From the NCBI GenBank assembly GCA_030760725.1, contig JASWHV010000010.1, positions 31,811,760-31,875,759 of the forward strand: DNA of 64,000 nt, read 5' to 3'. The position numbers and the translations under genes were made by a program. Origin of the DNA: Neostapfia colusana. Taxonomy: Eukaryota; Streptophyta; Magnoliopsida; Poales; Poaceae. The notes below the pieces were generated by a model, which worked only from the letters and a program-made list of their open reading frames with translations, was not told where the DNA came from and made no database searches. Numbering within the stretch: the first letter of the stretch is position 1; each line of letters opens with the position of its first letter. Below, in pieces: positions 45,627-58,632 of the stretch.

Positions 45627-45639
45627 TGGTATCAGAGCC
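45627..45639 (+). other. Tek-1 primer binding site (initiator tRNA-Met)
   Basis: TGGTATCAGAGCC, three bases after the LTR, is complementary to the 3' end of plant initiator tRNA-Met, the usual primer of Tekay elements. Confidence 0.92.
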
Positions 45640-46041
45640 ACGGGTTGACAGTAGGTTACACACCTAGATAGAAACCTTAGATTGATATTAGAATCACGGG
45701 TTAACAGCAAGTTATACCCCTAAATAGAAGCCACGCGGACCAAAGGAAGCATCCTAGGATGAATAGCTTAGATTGGCCTTGAAAATAGGAAACCATCCTT
45801 GAATAGGAGTTGAGTGGGCCCTTGTGATGATTATTTTGAATATGTGCTTAGTGTGAGTGGTGGGACGTCTCAAAAACGTTGTCCATATCCACACGTAAGA
45901 AGAAGGAGGTGTGAGATGTTTCGGCACTTGCTCACATCCTCATAAGGGCTAATATATATAGTCCAACTCACCTTGATGCATATAGTTGAAAGGACCTAGC
46001 TAATCTTCTAACCCCCTATTCTATTTCGTTCTCTCTCACAG

Positions 46042-49000
46042 ATGGTGAGAGGAAACGCCAGCCGAAGGAACGTCCAGGAAGATGACCACGAGGAAGTTCC
46101 TGCTAACCCCGGAGCTGGCGAAAACAACCTAGAAAGGTTGATGGCCATGCAAAACCAGATTATGCAAACCATGATCCAAACTTTGGGTCAGTTGCAGGCC
46201 AACCAACACCCCGTTCCGGCACCACCGCCACCACCACCGCCGGCTCATAACAGATTGGGAGAGTTCATGAGGACTCGACCACCCACCTTTGCTCAAGCAA
46301 GCGATCCAATGGAGGCCGATGATTGGTTGAAATCTATGGAGAAGAAGCTTGCCATTGTTCAGTGCAACGACCGAGAGAAGGTTCTCTTTGCGTCGCACCA
46401 ACTAATGGGAGCATCTGCTGACTGGTGGGATGCCCTGAGCAACGCCCATGCCAACCCGGAGATAATCACTTGGACTGAGTTCAAGGAAAGTTTCCGCTCT
46501 CACTACATCCCTGTTGGCGTAATGATGCTCAAGAGGCAGGAGTTTGAAGGTCTCCGCCAAGGACAGAAAAGTGTGAATGAATATCTAAACAAGTTCATAC
46601 AACTGTCCCGGTATGCCCCCGAAGATGTCAACTCAGATCAGAGGAAGCAGTAACTGTTCATGAGAGGGTTGAACACTGAGATCCAAGTTCAGCTCCTCAA
46701 CAATGACTACGTAAGCTTCCAGAAGCTGGTTGATAAGGCTATTGTGGTGGAAAACAAGATCCGTGAGATTGAGCGCGAGTGCAAGAGGAAGGTGCCATAC
46801 CAGCCCCAAGGGAGTAACGTACGACCTAGGTACATGCCCCCTGCACCGCAGCATGGATCGACCACTCCTACGAACCGCCCTGGTCAGCCACCACAGCAAC
46901 GGTTCGTTGCACCTGCACCTCGTGTGCCCATGCCTCCTGCGCCCCGGCTTAACAATGGCGCTTCTGTTCAAAACCCCCGCCCCAACGTACCTGCTGCCGT
47001 AGGCAACAGGGCATGCTTTGCATGCGGGGAAGTAGGCCACTTTGCTAACTAGTGCCCGAAGCGAGGCCCTGGACAGCAAGGTAACGTGCCCAAGCAGAAC
47101 CCGCGACCAAACGGAGGGGACAACCAAGGGAACCGTGGACCGCAGAACTATGCTCGTGGCCACGTTAACCATATCACTGCTGAGGAAGCACAACAGGCTG
47201 AGGAGGTCGCAATTGGTATGTTCCTTGCCAACTCCAACCCAGCCACCATTTTATTTGATTCTGGAGCATCACATTCCTTCATATCGTCCGAATATGTTGC
47301 CAAACATCATCTACCCGTATCCCACTTAGAATGTGCTATGATAGTTAATTCTCCTGGAGGAGAAATGAGGACTAGTATAGTATGTCCTAAGGTAAGCCTT
47401 AAAATAAGGGGGGTAGACTTCCTTGCCAACCTTATTGTCTTGGACTCCCACGGAATTGACATCATACTCGGAATGGACTGGCTAAGCAAGCACAATGGAG
47501 TAATCCAATGCGCTGAGAGAAGCGTGCAGTTGACAAACAAACACGGTGTCCGTGTCGAGTTTGAGTCAGCCCAGCAAGCAACCGAATGGGCGGATTTGAA
47601 CCATGTTGAAGGAGTAGCATTGGACAACATTCCAGTGGTTCAGGAATTTTCGGACGTGTTCCCGGAAGAACTTCCAGGTATGCCACCTGACCGGGACATC
47701 GAGTTTGCCATAGATTTGGTACCCGGAACTTCACCTATAGCTAAGAGACCATATAGGATGCCCGTCAACGAGTTAGGTGAACTCAAGAAGCAAATTCAAG
47801 AACAGTTGGAGAAGGGTTTTATCCGTCCAAGTTCATCACCATGGGGAGCCCCGGTACTCTTCGTGGACAAGAAGGACGGAACCCAAAGAATGTGCGTGGA
47901 CTACAGGTCTCTCAACGAGGTGACAATCAAGAATAAATACCCTCTGCCCCGTATAGAGGACCTGTTCGATCAAATGAAAAGAGCCCATGTGTTCTCCAAG
48001 ATTGATCTTTGGTCGGGATATTTCCAGCTGAAGATTAAGCCCTCCGATATACCTAAGACAGCCTTTCGGACGCGGTATGGTTCATATGAATATACCGTTA
48101 TGTCTTTTGGATTAACGAATGCACCCGCGTACTTCATGTACCTTATGAACAAGGTTTTTATGGAGTACTTGGACAAGTTCGTCGTGGTTTTCATCGACGA
48201 CATTATGGTGTATTCAAAAAGTGAGGAGGAGCATGAAGAACATCTGAGATTGACCTTGCAGAAGTTGCGAGAGCATCAGTTGTATGCCAAGCTCAACAAA
48301 TGTCAATTTTGGCTAAAAGAAATATCCTTCCTAGGCCACATCATCTCCAAGGAAGGGGTATCGGTTGATCCTGGAAAGGTGAGAGATGTTCTGAAGTAGG
48401 ACCAACCGAAGAGCGTGAGGGATATTCGAAGTTTCCTTGGAATGGCAGGATACTATCGGCGCTTCATTCAAGACTTCTCTAAAATAGCAAAACCTATGAC
48501 GGAATTGCTAATGAAGGGGAAGATCTTTCAATGGACACAAGCCTGCCAAAAAAGTTTTGAGGAACTCAAGAAAAGGCTAACCACAGCACCAGTTCTGGTA
48601 TTGCCAGACGTAAGCAAGAGCTTTGACATATATTGTGACGCATCCAGACAAGGGCTCGGGTGTGTGCTCATGCAGGAAGGACAAGTGGTAGCCTATGCCT
48701 CACGACAATTAATGAAGCACGAGCTTAACTATCCTACACATGATTTGGAGTTAGCAGCAGTGGTGCATGCATTGAAGATTTGGAGACATTATATCTTTGG
48801 TCATCGATGTGAGATCTATACATATCATAAAAGCCTCAAGTACATATTTACACAAACGGACTTGAATTTGAGGCAACGTCGATGGTTAGAACTCATCAAG
48901 GATTATGATGTGGGAATCAACTACCACCCCGGGAAGGCCAATGTGGTCGCTGACGCATTGAGCAGAAAAGGAGCATGCCACCAACTCACGGTTCGGGAGC

Positions 49001-50516
49001 TACCACCCGAACTACGTAAGGAGTTCGAACGGTTACACCTCGGATTCTTGAATAACATGGAAATAATGGAGATTCACTCCTCATTGGAGCAAGAAATAAG
49101 GAAGGGCCAAGACACAGACGAAGAGATCAAGGAGATCATGGGAAAAATCCGACAAGGGATAGAGAAGGATTTTAAGGAGGATGAAAAGGGTACGCTTTGG
49201 CTAGGAAAAAGGATTTGTGTGCCAAACCTAAGACACCTTCGTGACATGATATTGAAGGAGGCACATGATTCACCCTATTCCATACATCCAGGGAGCACCA
49301 AAATGTACAAGGACTTGAAAACTTGCTATTGGTGGGATGGTATGAAGAGGGATATAGCCAAATATGTTGCCCTATGCGACACATGCCAACGAGTAAAAGC
49401 CGAACATCAAAAACCCGCTGGATTGTTGCAACCTTTGAAAATACCTGAATGGAAAGGGAGGACATCAGTATGGACTTTATTGTCGGATTGCCAAGAACTC
49501 AGTCAGGATACGACTCCATCTGGGTCATTGTGGACCGGTTGACGAAAACCGCCCATTTTCTTCCGGTAAAGACCAGTTACAACGTTACACAGTTGGCAGA
49601 ATTGTACATGGAGCAGATCGTGTGCCGTCATGGAGTTCCGAAGAGGATAGTCTCAGATCGAGGTTCTCAGTTTACCTCTAGATTCTGGAAGAAGCTGCAG
49701 AAAGCCATGGGTACACGACTGGATTTTAGCTCCGCCTACCACCCACAAACAGATGGACAAACCGAAAGGACGAACCAAATTTTGGAAGACATGCTGAGAG
49801 CTTGCGCCTTGAAACGTGGGCGTAGTTGGGATAGGAGTTTACCGTATGCCGAGTTCTCCTATAACAACAGCTATCAAGCTAGCTTGAAGATGTCGCCTTT
49901 CGAAGCCTTGTATGGTAGACGGTGTAGAACGCCAATGTTCTGGAACGAGACTGGAGAGAACCAGGTGTTTGGACCCGAAGTACTACAAGAGACTGAAAAG
50001 CAAGTCCAAACGATACGGGAAAACTTAAAGGCTGCTCAGTCACGACAGAAAGGCTATGCGGACAATAGGCGTAGGAAGTTGACCTTTGAAGTAGGAGACT
50101 TCGTATACCTTAAGGTATCACCTATCCGAGGCCAACGACGTTATAACGTCAAAGGCAAGCTAGCGCCTCGCTACATCGGACCATTTAAGATTCTGGACAA
50201 GCGAGGAGAAGTAGCCTATCAACTAGAGCTCCCAAACCACCTCTGCGACGTACATGACGTGTTTCATGTATCCCAGCTCAAGAAGTGCTTGAGAGTACCA
50301 GAGGAACAAGTGTCAATGGGAGAACTTGAACTTTGAGAAGACCTGACCTACGCGGAACACCCTGTCCAAATCTTGGACGTAAAGGAAAGGGTCACCCGAA
50401 ACAAAGTGATTCGATGGTGCAAGATACAATGGAACCATCACACTGAAGCCGAAGCCACATGGGAACGTGAAGAGGATATCAAGGCAGAATTCCCCTATCT
50501 ATTTCCTACTAACTAA
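46042..50516 (+). pseudogene. gag-pol: Tek-1 gag-pol polyprotein with chromodomain (four stops, one frameshift)
   Basis: Starts MVRGNASRRNVQEDD after a non-coding leader (45640-46041). Order: gag with a Pro run (APPPPPPPAHN), CCHC knuckle at 47014-47055, protease DSGAS at 47257-47271, RT with FIDD at 48190-48201, RNase H (CDASRQGLG), integrase zinc region, triad D 49473, D 49656, E 49764, then a chromodomain at about 50337-50516. Stops: TAA 46651-46653, TAG 47050-47052 (inside the knuckle), TAG 48397-48399, TGA 50334-50336. A 1-base loss at about 49453 shifts frame before the integrase core. About 1490 codons is normal for the clade. Confidence 0.93.
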
Positions 50517-50532
50517 TCTCGAGGGCGAGATT
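50515..50532 (+). other. Inverted repeat AATCTCG/CGAGATT after Tek-1 pol
   Basis: AATCTCG (50515-50521) and CGAGATT (50526-50532) form a perfect 7-bp stem with a 4-base loop overlapping the pol stop. The polypurine-like AAGGTGGGTAG follows at about 50540. Lng-1 has the same palindrome at the same place. Confidence 0.7.
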
Positions 50533-50552
50533 CAATTTAAGGTGGGTAGATT

Positions 50553-53500
50553 TGTGACACCCTCATCTCGGGTGTCAGCATATGTTCATGTTTTATGAAG
50601 AAGGAAACATTTTACGGAAAGAAGGAACAGAGAAAAGTATCAGAAGGATAGCCAATAAAGCTCTCCGATAGTACCGAAGGCAAATTCCACGGCCAGCAGA
50701 CCACGTGGCGCGATCGGAGCTCATCCCCAAGAAATTTGGGAGAGGTCCGCCGCTAAACTGGATACGTGGCAGGCTCGGGGGTCGCCTCCGCAATTGGAAA
50801 GAGGTCCGACCCTGTGGGACATGTGCTGCCCGCGGAGCTAGTCTCTGCGGAAGAAGCAAAGGCATTTTTCATAGGAAACGTGTCATCCTCGGAGCAAGTC
50901 CTCACAGGAATAAGAGGACCAGTCGCACGGGATACGTGTTAATCTCGGAATCCATCTCCGAGAAGTCCGGATCTATTGAACACGTGTCGCCACCGGAGCT
51001 TATCTCCGGAGGTCCCTCGCTGCTGGACACGTGTCGACCTCGGGGCATGTCCCTGAGGAAAGAAGAGGGGGAAGACCGGCGCCAACACGTGGCGTGCGTG
51101 GAGCTCGTCTCCGAAGAAGAGGAAGGTCTCGATTGATTGACACGTGGCATAACCGGAGCTCGTCTCTGCGGACGAGGATATACCAGGCCCGGAGGACACG
51201 TGGAGCTTCCGGAGCTCATCATCACGAAGGTAACGAGTCTGGAGCGATTTTTACGCGTAAAGATGCCGGTACGCAACAGAAACCGATCTAAACTCCATGA
51301 TGTTACCAAAGATAAGACGTCAGGATCCAACAAGACTTTTATTCGGGATCCAATCAGATTAGGACTCTTCTCTTCCTGATTATAAATAGAACCCAAAACC
51401 TCTGACCGAAACCACGAACTTCTCTTTCAACTCCTGAGCCGACGACTTAGAGCCCTAGCCCTAATTCGCCGAGCAAAACATCGCCGAAGCACAACAAGGG
51501 AGATCATCGGAGGAGAACCAAGCGGTCTTAGGAGGACCTCGAAGTCAAGAAAAACGTGAGGTAGGATTTCAATACCACCTTACGACATCATGTTGTTCAT
51601 CTCTTTGCATCTGTTCTTCGATTCCTTTCGAACAGAAGCCTTTTCATGGACAGATCACTCGATGATCAGTTTGATCTAAAGACAAGATCATTGCCACGTT
51701 CATCTTTGATCTGAACACCTCTGTCCATGCAAGCCATGCAAGAACACCAGATCAATCTAATAGAACTAATCGTAGGATAGCATGCATGTACATCATCGCA
51801 TCTAGTTTAGGGTTTGTGCATGATATTGATTGCTGTGAATTTGTATGCACGTGAATCCTACATAGCAGGACAAACTCAGGAAGCTGTCTACGACGAGCTG
51901 CAGCAACAAGGTTTTGAGAATCAAGAACATCGGGAACCGCAAGAACAAGGCAAGTGCTCCTTGACCATGTTCATCCTATGTTTTGGGTAAAACTATTTTG
52001 ATTTGCGAAAAGGTGTGCGTACTAAGTCAAACATGATGGGAAACCCTTTTATAGGAGTTTACTAGTTTTGGTTAAACCACCCTTGTCGTCTGGGAAGTTT
52101 ATGAGTCGGGTATGGTTTTTGCTTTATGCTTCGCTGAGTCCATGGGATTGGGAAGCGACACAGATGTGTCCAGCTAACAGCACTCGTACTAATAATAAGT
52201 AACTGATGAGGTTAATGGACATGGATCGGAGGGAGATCTAGGCAAGCCTGGGTTTGTGAATGAGGTAGCATGAGATGGTGGTTTTGCTTGCCGTAGATCT
52301 AAGGACCGATTCATGCATGCACATGCCAGGATAACAGTGCCACCACAAGGCCAAGTATGGGTGCGGCTTAGCTGAGTAATTAGGTAAGTTGCTAGAGTGT
52401 TATGGACTGTGGAAGGCGCAGGGAATGGGAGTCGAGTGAGGACTGCCCTGGGAACTGCATGGCACAAGAGGGGGCCCGTGGGTGGGAGAATTGGAGATTC
52501 TGGCCTACCGGTGAAACCTTAGTGAGTCCATACATCTAGTAACCCCTTTGTAAAGGCTATTTTGTGATCTCTTGACCATACACCGACGGATGTGTACTGG
52601 TATAATGGAGGTTCTGCAGTCGCCGACGGGTGACGAAATCACAAACTTGTGGGTAAAGAGGTGCAAACTCTGCAGAGTCTGAAACTATCATGATAGCCGA
52701 GCTTACGGTTATGAGCACCTGGCTAAACTGCCATGATTAGATGGGATGGTTAATGGGATGGTTAATGGGATGGTTACTGGTTATGGTTATTGGGAAGGTT
52801 CTTGGTTATGGTTATTGGTTATGGTTTGGTTTGGAATTGATAAGTCTGGATGATGAGATGGGTGTATGACTGATGAGTCATATGAGTTTGGTCTCAGCGC
52901 GAGACAAGGTTGTTTTATGAGGTGAGATGGTAACGAATACGAGGAGGTATTCGTGAGTATGAATAAAAGATTGGTTAATGTTCGATGGAACACGGGAAGT
53001 GATGAAGGTATGTTGGTAATTTAATACATGCTGGGATCACATTCATCTAAAGTTAAGTTGCTGTTTTATCATGGTTTTACAATCTGCTTTTCTGCAAATA
53101 AGCCTTTTATACCTACCTTGTTTATGAGCTGCATACCATGTGTTTTCCCGCACTTGCTGAGTACATCATTGTACTCAACCTTGCATTATTATTTCTTCAT
53201 CAGCAGCAGGAGAAACCTATTATGAAGATCAAGTGGAACATTATGGCGTGTGATCTGTTCTCAACCTTGCCTGTGGAGGGAGTAGAGATGGAGTCACTTC
53301 TGCTTAGTTTTGCTTCCGCATTAGTTTTTGCTTCCGTATTTAAATAAAGATTTCCGCTGCGTAGAAATAAAGACTTCCGCTGTGAGCATGAGTCCAAGAC
53401 TCATGAGGTGTTGTAATAAAACTCTGTTATTCGTGGTAATATATAATCTGAATTCAGTTTGTGGAACGTATGTGTATGTGTGATGAACCTCCTGGGCACA

Positions 53501-53553
53501 CATATGCATTAGTTCTCAGTTCCGTGGTTTTCCACAGAATTAAGGGCGTCACA
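50553..53553 (+). repeat. Tek-1 3' LTR (3001 bp)
   Basis: TGTGACACCC to GGGCGTCACA, then CAGGA. TATA box at 51381-51388. It retains the segments lost from the 5' LTR, including the one at about 52479-52519 that Tek-2 also has. GGTTA-rich minisatellite at about 52741-52835. Confidence 0.94.
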
Positions 53554-53781
53554 CAGGACTCCGGTTCTGAGCGGCAAGCAATACAGCGAGCTCCATAGCA
53601 CGCCGTGAACATAGGGTTTTACGCTCCGGCGGCCTGAACCACGTAAAACTCACCGTGTCAAGCTCTTACTAACTCGTCCACACGCGCAAGCACTCCGCAA
53701 GGGACTAGCCCCACCGAAAAAAGAACCTCCGCGGGCTGCCCAGTGCAGGCCCGGGGGAAGTGTCGACCGAACACTTCGACA
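53554..53781 (+). repeat. Tat-7 3' LTR, right piece (228 bp)
   Basis: Continues from 42700 after the CAGGA duplication and ends ACTTCGACA at 53781. It is followed by GACTC (53782-53786), the likely target duplication, in antisense-ORF sequence of Tat-8. Confidence 0.93.
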
Positions 53782-54022
53782 GACTCTCAGAGCCCGCCGC
53801 CGTCGCTGACGGTCGCTCCGCAGTTGCTTGAACTGGCGGATCAAGGGACGCCCCAGAAGCTCCCCCCAACGCATCAGCCCGGGGCCTCTTTGAGTCGCCA
53901 CCGGAGGGAGTGCCATCTCCAGAAACAGGAGGGGCAGACACCCCAGGTTCCCGACTTGGCACGAACGCCGCCGCTGGAGGATATCGAGCGCGCTTCTTCT
54001 CTGGTGGCGGGTTGGAGGCCAT
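53782..54022 (-). pseudogene. Tat-8 antisense extra ORF, first 80 codons
   Basis: ATG is the complement of 54020-54022 (MASNPPPEKKRA). The Pro/Ser/Ala-rich N-terminus is open until it is cut by the Tat-7 LTR. The same start is found in Tat-2 and Tat-4, which supports this codon as the true start of the antisense ORF. Confidence 0.75.
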
Positions 54023-54506
54023 GACGAGGGAGGACTCAAGGGCAAGAGGGCAAAGGCACAAGAGTCCAAGAAGAAGCGCTGGGAAGTGCAAAGGGAAGCC
54101 GCAATGTGGGTAAGATCCCCCCTAAAAACTTCCTGGGTGCAATTCCAAGCGATTCGGAACTCTTCGAATACGCCGCATCAGCAACCGCTTTGGATCCAAG
54201 ACCGAGCACCGATGTCAGGTGGACCCAAGCTGCCCAACTGAAGCGGTGGGTCAAGGAGTCAGTCTCCTAAGAAGACAAGCCGGCAAGGCACTTCGGCGGT
54301 TCCCGAAGAAAGCGCCGCAACGTGCAGAAGTGGCAGTCTTGGGAATCGCCGCAGTAAAAGCAACCATCAAGTGGGCGCACGCTGCCACGATCCCGCGGCC
54401 GTTCGTGCTCCGGCAGCTGTCAATGCGGGACTTAGAGAAAGTGCGCGGATCAGAAGAGACGGAGGTCCCACCTCGGGCTCACTATCTCCCACGAGATGGG
54501 CCCGGG
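53782..54506 (+). mobile_element. Tat-8: outermost Tat element, 3' internal fragment
   Basis: It matches in order 2010-2227 plus 11494-12008 of Tat-2. It ends about 14 bp before the expected LTR start, within the GGGCCCGGG block, where Lng-1 begins. It is the host of both Tat-7 (left) and Lng-1 (right). Its own 3' LTR should lie right of the window. Confidence 0.85.
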
Positions 54507-57500
54507 ATGAGGTGGCCCGATCCCGATCACGGGGCCGTGCCGCCTTGCCCGAGGAATCGCATTGGGTGGTGCCGTGTTATGCGGCACCCAACAGCACACA
54601 TATAAGGAACACAGTATTACATAAACCAAAGCGGAAGCTTACAACTGTTCTTTGTAAATAATTTACATAAAATAGCTACAGCAGAAGTCTATAAACAGCT
54701 CACGATGAATATCTAAGACGCACTCGAAAAGAGATCCAGCCCGCGGACTCCTCTCGCTAGCAACACGAAGACATGGCAGCGGCTAGGTTCTCCAAGGGTG
54801 ACATGACTCGGAAGTTCCTGAGTCTCACCGGACAACCTTCTTTATAGCGTCGATGTTTACCTGCAGAACCACTTATATAGCAGGAGTGAGCACAAAGGCT
54901 CCGCAAGACTTAACCGTCTCTCCTAAAGCATGGAACTCTATATGAAAGTAACCTAAGATCTAAGCCTGTCCTTTGCGAAAAGACTCGCCTACGAGTTCAT
55001 CCTTAACTTTCAGGTTTTAGCCATATTAGTAGTGACCTTGCGATCAGCAACATTGGAACTCCACAATCAAACAAGAAACGCTTCATTCCAATGTTACTTG
55101 CCCCAAGGTAGAAAATAACTTTAGTTAGCGCTATCTCTACTTCAAACATGGTTTTCATGCAACTTAACATAATCATAGCAGCAATTATACTTTTGCAAAC
55201 TGTTTCCACACAAGTTGATTAACTACGTCACAACATGGGAGCAAGCGGTACTCAATAACCGCGAGGGACGGTGATTCGAATCAAACACTACCCGGATAAC
55301 TCGACACATACGCCCGCCTCTGAAGACCCAACTCTGGCGTCCTTCATTACGTCGTATGTGGCAACCTTTGTCAGGACACTAAACTGTAGAACCGGTCGCG
55401 CCGTCTCCGGCTCATAGGTCTAACGAGACGATGTGGTATGCCTCTACAATCCAGTGAACCTGGTACATTGGTTTCCTGGTTCCCATATATCAGTAAGCAT
55501 CCGGTACACAACTCAATACTTGCTCCTGGACGCGGCATACGCATCGATCCTTAACCAACACAGGCAGAGCTACTCGACCAAGACCTCGTCTTGTCGCAGC
55601 CTAACCCCTCTGCCCGGTCTCATCTTTAGAAATGTAAAGTTTAGTTTGCTTCCTATCCCAACCACACTTATGATATTCCGGACTATAGCTCGCGAGTAGA
55701 TTCCAACCACTCGTCTTCTACCGGATGCCCTAGTCTATTTAGCATGGCCTTCATTCTACAGCGATGACACAATTCTACCCTTGACCTCAGGGTTCATGTT
55801 TGGTTATGCAAGCGGAGTATCGCACATCCTTGACCTAATGCACACACAAACCTTGACCAATAGTAGTGAACAAAGGGAAAACTTTAAAAACAAATTAAGT
55901 GCAAACCGGGGCTTGCCTTGGTTTTGCAGGTGTCTAAAGTCAGATAAGATGAAGTTAGTTGCTGATGATGACTTGAAGCTGAATCACTGCATTCTTGCTT
56001 CTTACTCCCAGCTCAACTCCTCCTTCTTCACATTCCACGTCGAATCACTACACGTTATAAACATGCATATCTTTCATTGTAAAACTTTTTGCTAACAAAT
56101 GCTGAAGATAAGTTTAAAACTGGAACTTTGTTTAAGAATTTAAAATGACACTGGGGTGGTAGTTTGGATGTGTTTCTAAGCACTATCCTCAAGTGAGAAG
56201 TGAGGTTCATCACTTGGGTGGTGATCACCTAATGAGGTTGAATAGGACATAATGATCCAAGGCTCCAATGGATCTGGGAATTTTCTTGGGGGTTCCTTGT
56301 CACAAGAAAGTCCTCTGGACCAAAATTCAGAACATTCCACTAAGTGGATCACCCAGAACAATTCCCTAAGCATTTAAGAATAAAGGAATTAATTCTGATT
56401 AAACTTGCACTTTCATGCAAATCTATGTGAACCATAATTTCCTACATAGCTTAGAGAGTATGCCTAAATTTTCCTAGGATTTTTGGAGCTAAGGAATGGC
56501 TAGAACTGAATTTCCAAGTTTTGGAAATTCTCTGAAAATGTTTCTGTATTTATTTCAATACAGAAACTTGAAATCAGAATTAACTTAACTAAATCAACAC
56601 CAAATGAGATGAAAATTTTACAGGAGTCTCGTAATATCCTAAAGAATATCCTGGCAAAATTTGGGAATTTTGGATGAACCAAAGTCCCTCTAAAATTCTT
56701 TTTCTGAAAAGTTTTAAAGAATTTTCCAGAATTTTCTATTAGTTTTCATGCAAATTGGGTTGCATATTTGGATAGAGCATTTCATCCTGAATCCAACCCA
56801 ATTTGAATCACTAAATTTGGAGCTCCCTAGCAAAAGTTATGCAGATCCAAAGTTTGAACCAAATCTGGAGTTCAAATTAATCCGGGAAAAGTTCAAACTC
56901 TGCCTGTGGGCCACAGGGCCACGTGTCGACCGCTGAAACACGAGCCACACGGGGCCACAGACCTTTTCCCGCGCCACCACACCGGATCCAGGGCCACAGC
57001 GGATCAAAGATTTAAAATATCACCGCTGACAGGTGGGACCGGCTGGTTGTCTTCAACCTCGGCCCGTCCCCTTTTTCCCGCGCCGCCCCCTCGCCGGAGA
57101 CTCGTCGGAGCTCGCCGGAGTCGGCTTCCCGGCCGTCTCCCGGCTCGGTACTCACCGCCTGGGGGTTTTCAGGGTCGGGGAACATGTCTACGGGGTTGGC
57201 TCGGGCTGCCGGTGGCCGGAAGTAGGCCGGCGACGAGCCGTGGCCTTCGGTGATGATCGGCACCGTCGCCCGAGCACACTAGCCCGCCAAAATCTCGGCG
57301 GATCCGCTCTAAAGCATCAGCGGAGGTCAGGCAATCTCAGCGTGGCCTCAACCTGGCTCGGAAACGACGGCAAACCGGTTGTCACCGTGCGCCGGCGCGT
57401 TCCCGCCATGGCCGCCGACCGAAAAGCTCAAAATTAGCTGTAACGACAGTGTTTCTAGCTAGGGTTGTGGAGGAAAAAGTTTCCCTATACTCCCTAGCTC

Positions 57501-58632
57501 TGGTGTGCGCAAAATGAACAACTTCAACCGAGAATTAAGCGTTAATTTCAACAGTTCTTACCCGCGGGTAGGTTTTCCTCGTCCGAGGGAAAAACTTGAA
57601 ATTCCCAAGCTACGTTGCACGGCTCGGGCTGAAACTCGGGGGAGAGCAGCGTGACGTCCTGGCGCGTCTCGGAGGGTGCTTGCTCGGCCGTGAAAAGCCT
57701 CGGTATGAGCTGCCACGGTGACCCGAGTTGCCCTTTCGCCAGTGAGCTTTAGTACCTCACGTTGATCGTTGATTTGGGCGCCCCACGAGCCAGGAACAAC
57801 GGGGCCGAGCTGTGGAAGATCTTGTGCACTCGACTGCGCTCCCTTTTCGTGTGGACGGCTCGAGCAGAAGAGGACGCGAGCTGGTGGACAACCGAGGGAA
57901 ACGGAGGCGTCGCCGGTGGTTGTTTTTCGGGCGCGGAAGCAAAAGGAGGCCACGGTAAGAGTGAGAGGCTTCGTGTTTGCTTCGGTGGGAGGGATAAGTG
58001 CCGGATGAACCGCCTCTGGCGCCCGCTCGTGGGGGGGCAGCTCGAGCAGGAGGTGGCGGTGGCTGCCGCCTCGGTGGCGCCGGGAGCTCGGTCTAACCCG
58101 AGAGCAAAGGCTTAGGTGCTAAGTTTTTCCTCCTCTTTTATGACAATTGGGCCCCACCAAGTTTCTTGCTCAAATATCTCCACATTTTTGGCACAAACTT
58201 CACTCATATGGGGCTCAAATTCACAAGCCAATTGATAATTTGACAAGTTGTGCCTCAGTTTCAAATTTAAATTCAAATTTGGATGGAATTCACAAGTCCC
58301 TTTGATATTCATATCAAAGCACCTCCAAATTTGCTCCAAATTTGCCCCCTCTACAATTTGAACATTGGGAGTTTGAATATGCCCTCTGATCTATGAGTTG
58401 GTCATTGCAAATACAACTTTTTAAACATCAGTTTGCATTTTCCTCTTTGGAGATGGCCCCTCCTCTTTTTGAAGTGACCCTCTTAATTCAAACTGAATTC
58501 AAAGTTTTTTATCGCTCATGCCAAAACATTCATGAGTAAACAAAAGTTTATTTGTATGTCCCATTTCTTGCATATAAACTCAACTTTATTCAGAGCTCAA
58601 GTTTTCTATTCACAAGTTTTGGGACTTTTACA
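54507..58632 (-). repeat. Lng-1 3' LTR (about 4.1 kb)
   Basis: Starts TGTAAAAG at 58632; the 3' end is placed where Tat-8 homology stops, giving ...CACCTCA at about 54507. A TATA-like TATATAAG lies on the minus strand near 54872, about 370 bp before the LTR end, and a GGTGCCG/CGGCACC hairpin near 54571-54591. Most of the LTR is AT-rich and has no convincing gene. A GC-rich block at about 56905-58110 stands out, with short open frames on both strands that I do not recognise. The left border is inferred, since there is no second LTR to compare. Confidence 0.6.

Larger units (their letters stand above)
42701..53553 (+). mobile_element. Tek-1: complete Tekay-clade chromovirus (10.85 kb)
   Basis: Two long LTRs (2923 and 3001 bp), a tRNA-Met primer site and a single gag-pol frame ending in a chromodomain mark the Tekay (Del) clade of Ty3/Gypsy. 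It is flanked by CAGGA and inserted in the Tat-7 3' LTR. The frame has four stops and one frameshift, so it is inactive. In a sampled 240-bp stretch the LTRs differ at about five sites. Confidence 0.95.

Noticed and set aside
54560..54600. MITE or terminator at the GGTGCCG/CGGCACC hairpin
   Set aside because: No terminal inverted repeats with target duplication; the hairpin fits the 3' part of the Lng-1 LTR.
57033..57953. A host gene in the GC-rich part of Lng-1
   Set aside because: Short overlapping frames on both strands, no domain, no splice pattern I can support, and the block lies inside an LTR. Kept only as a finding to check.
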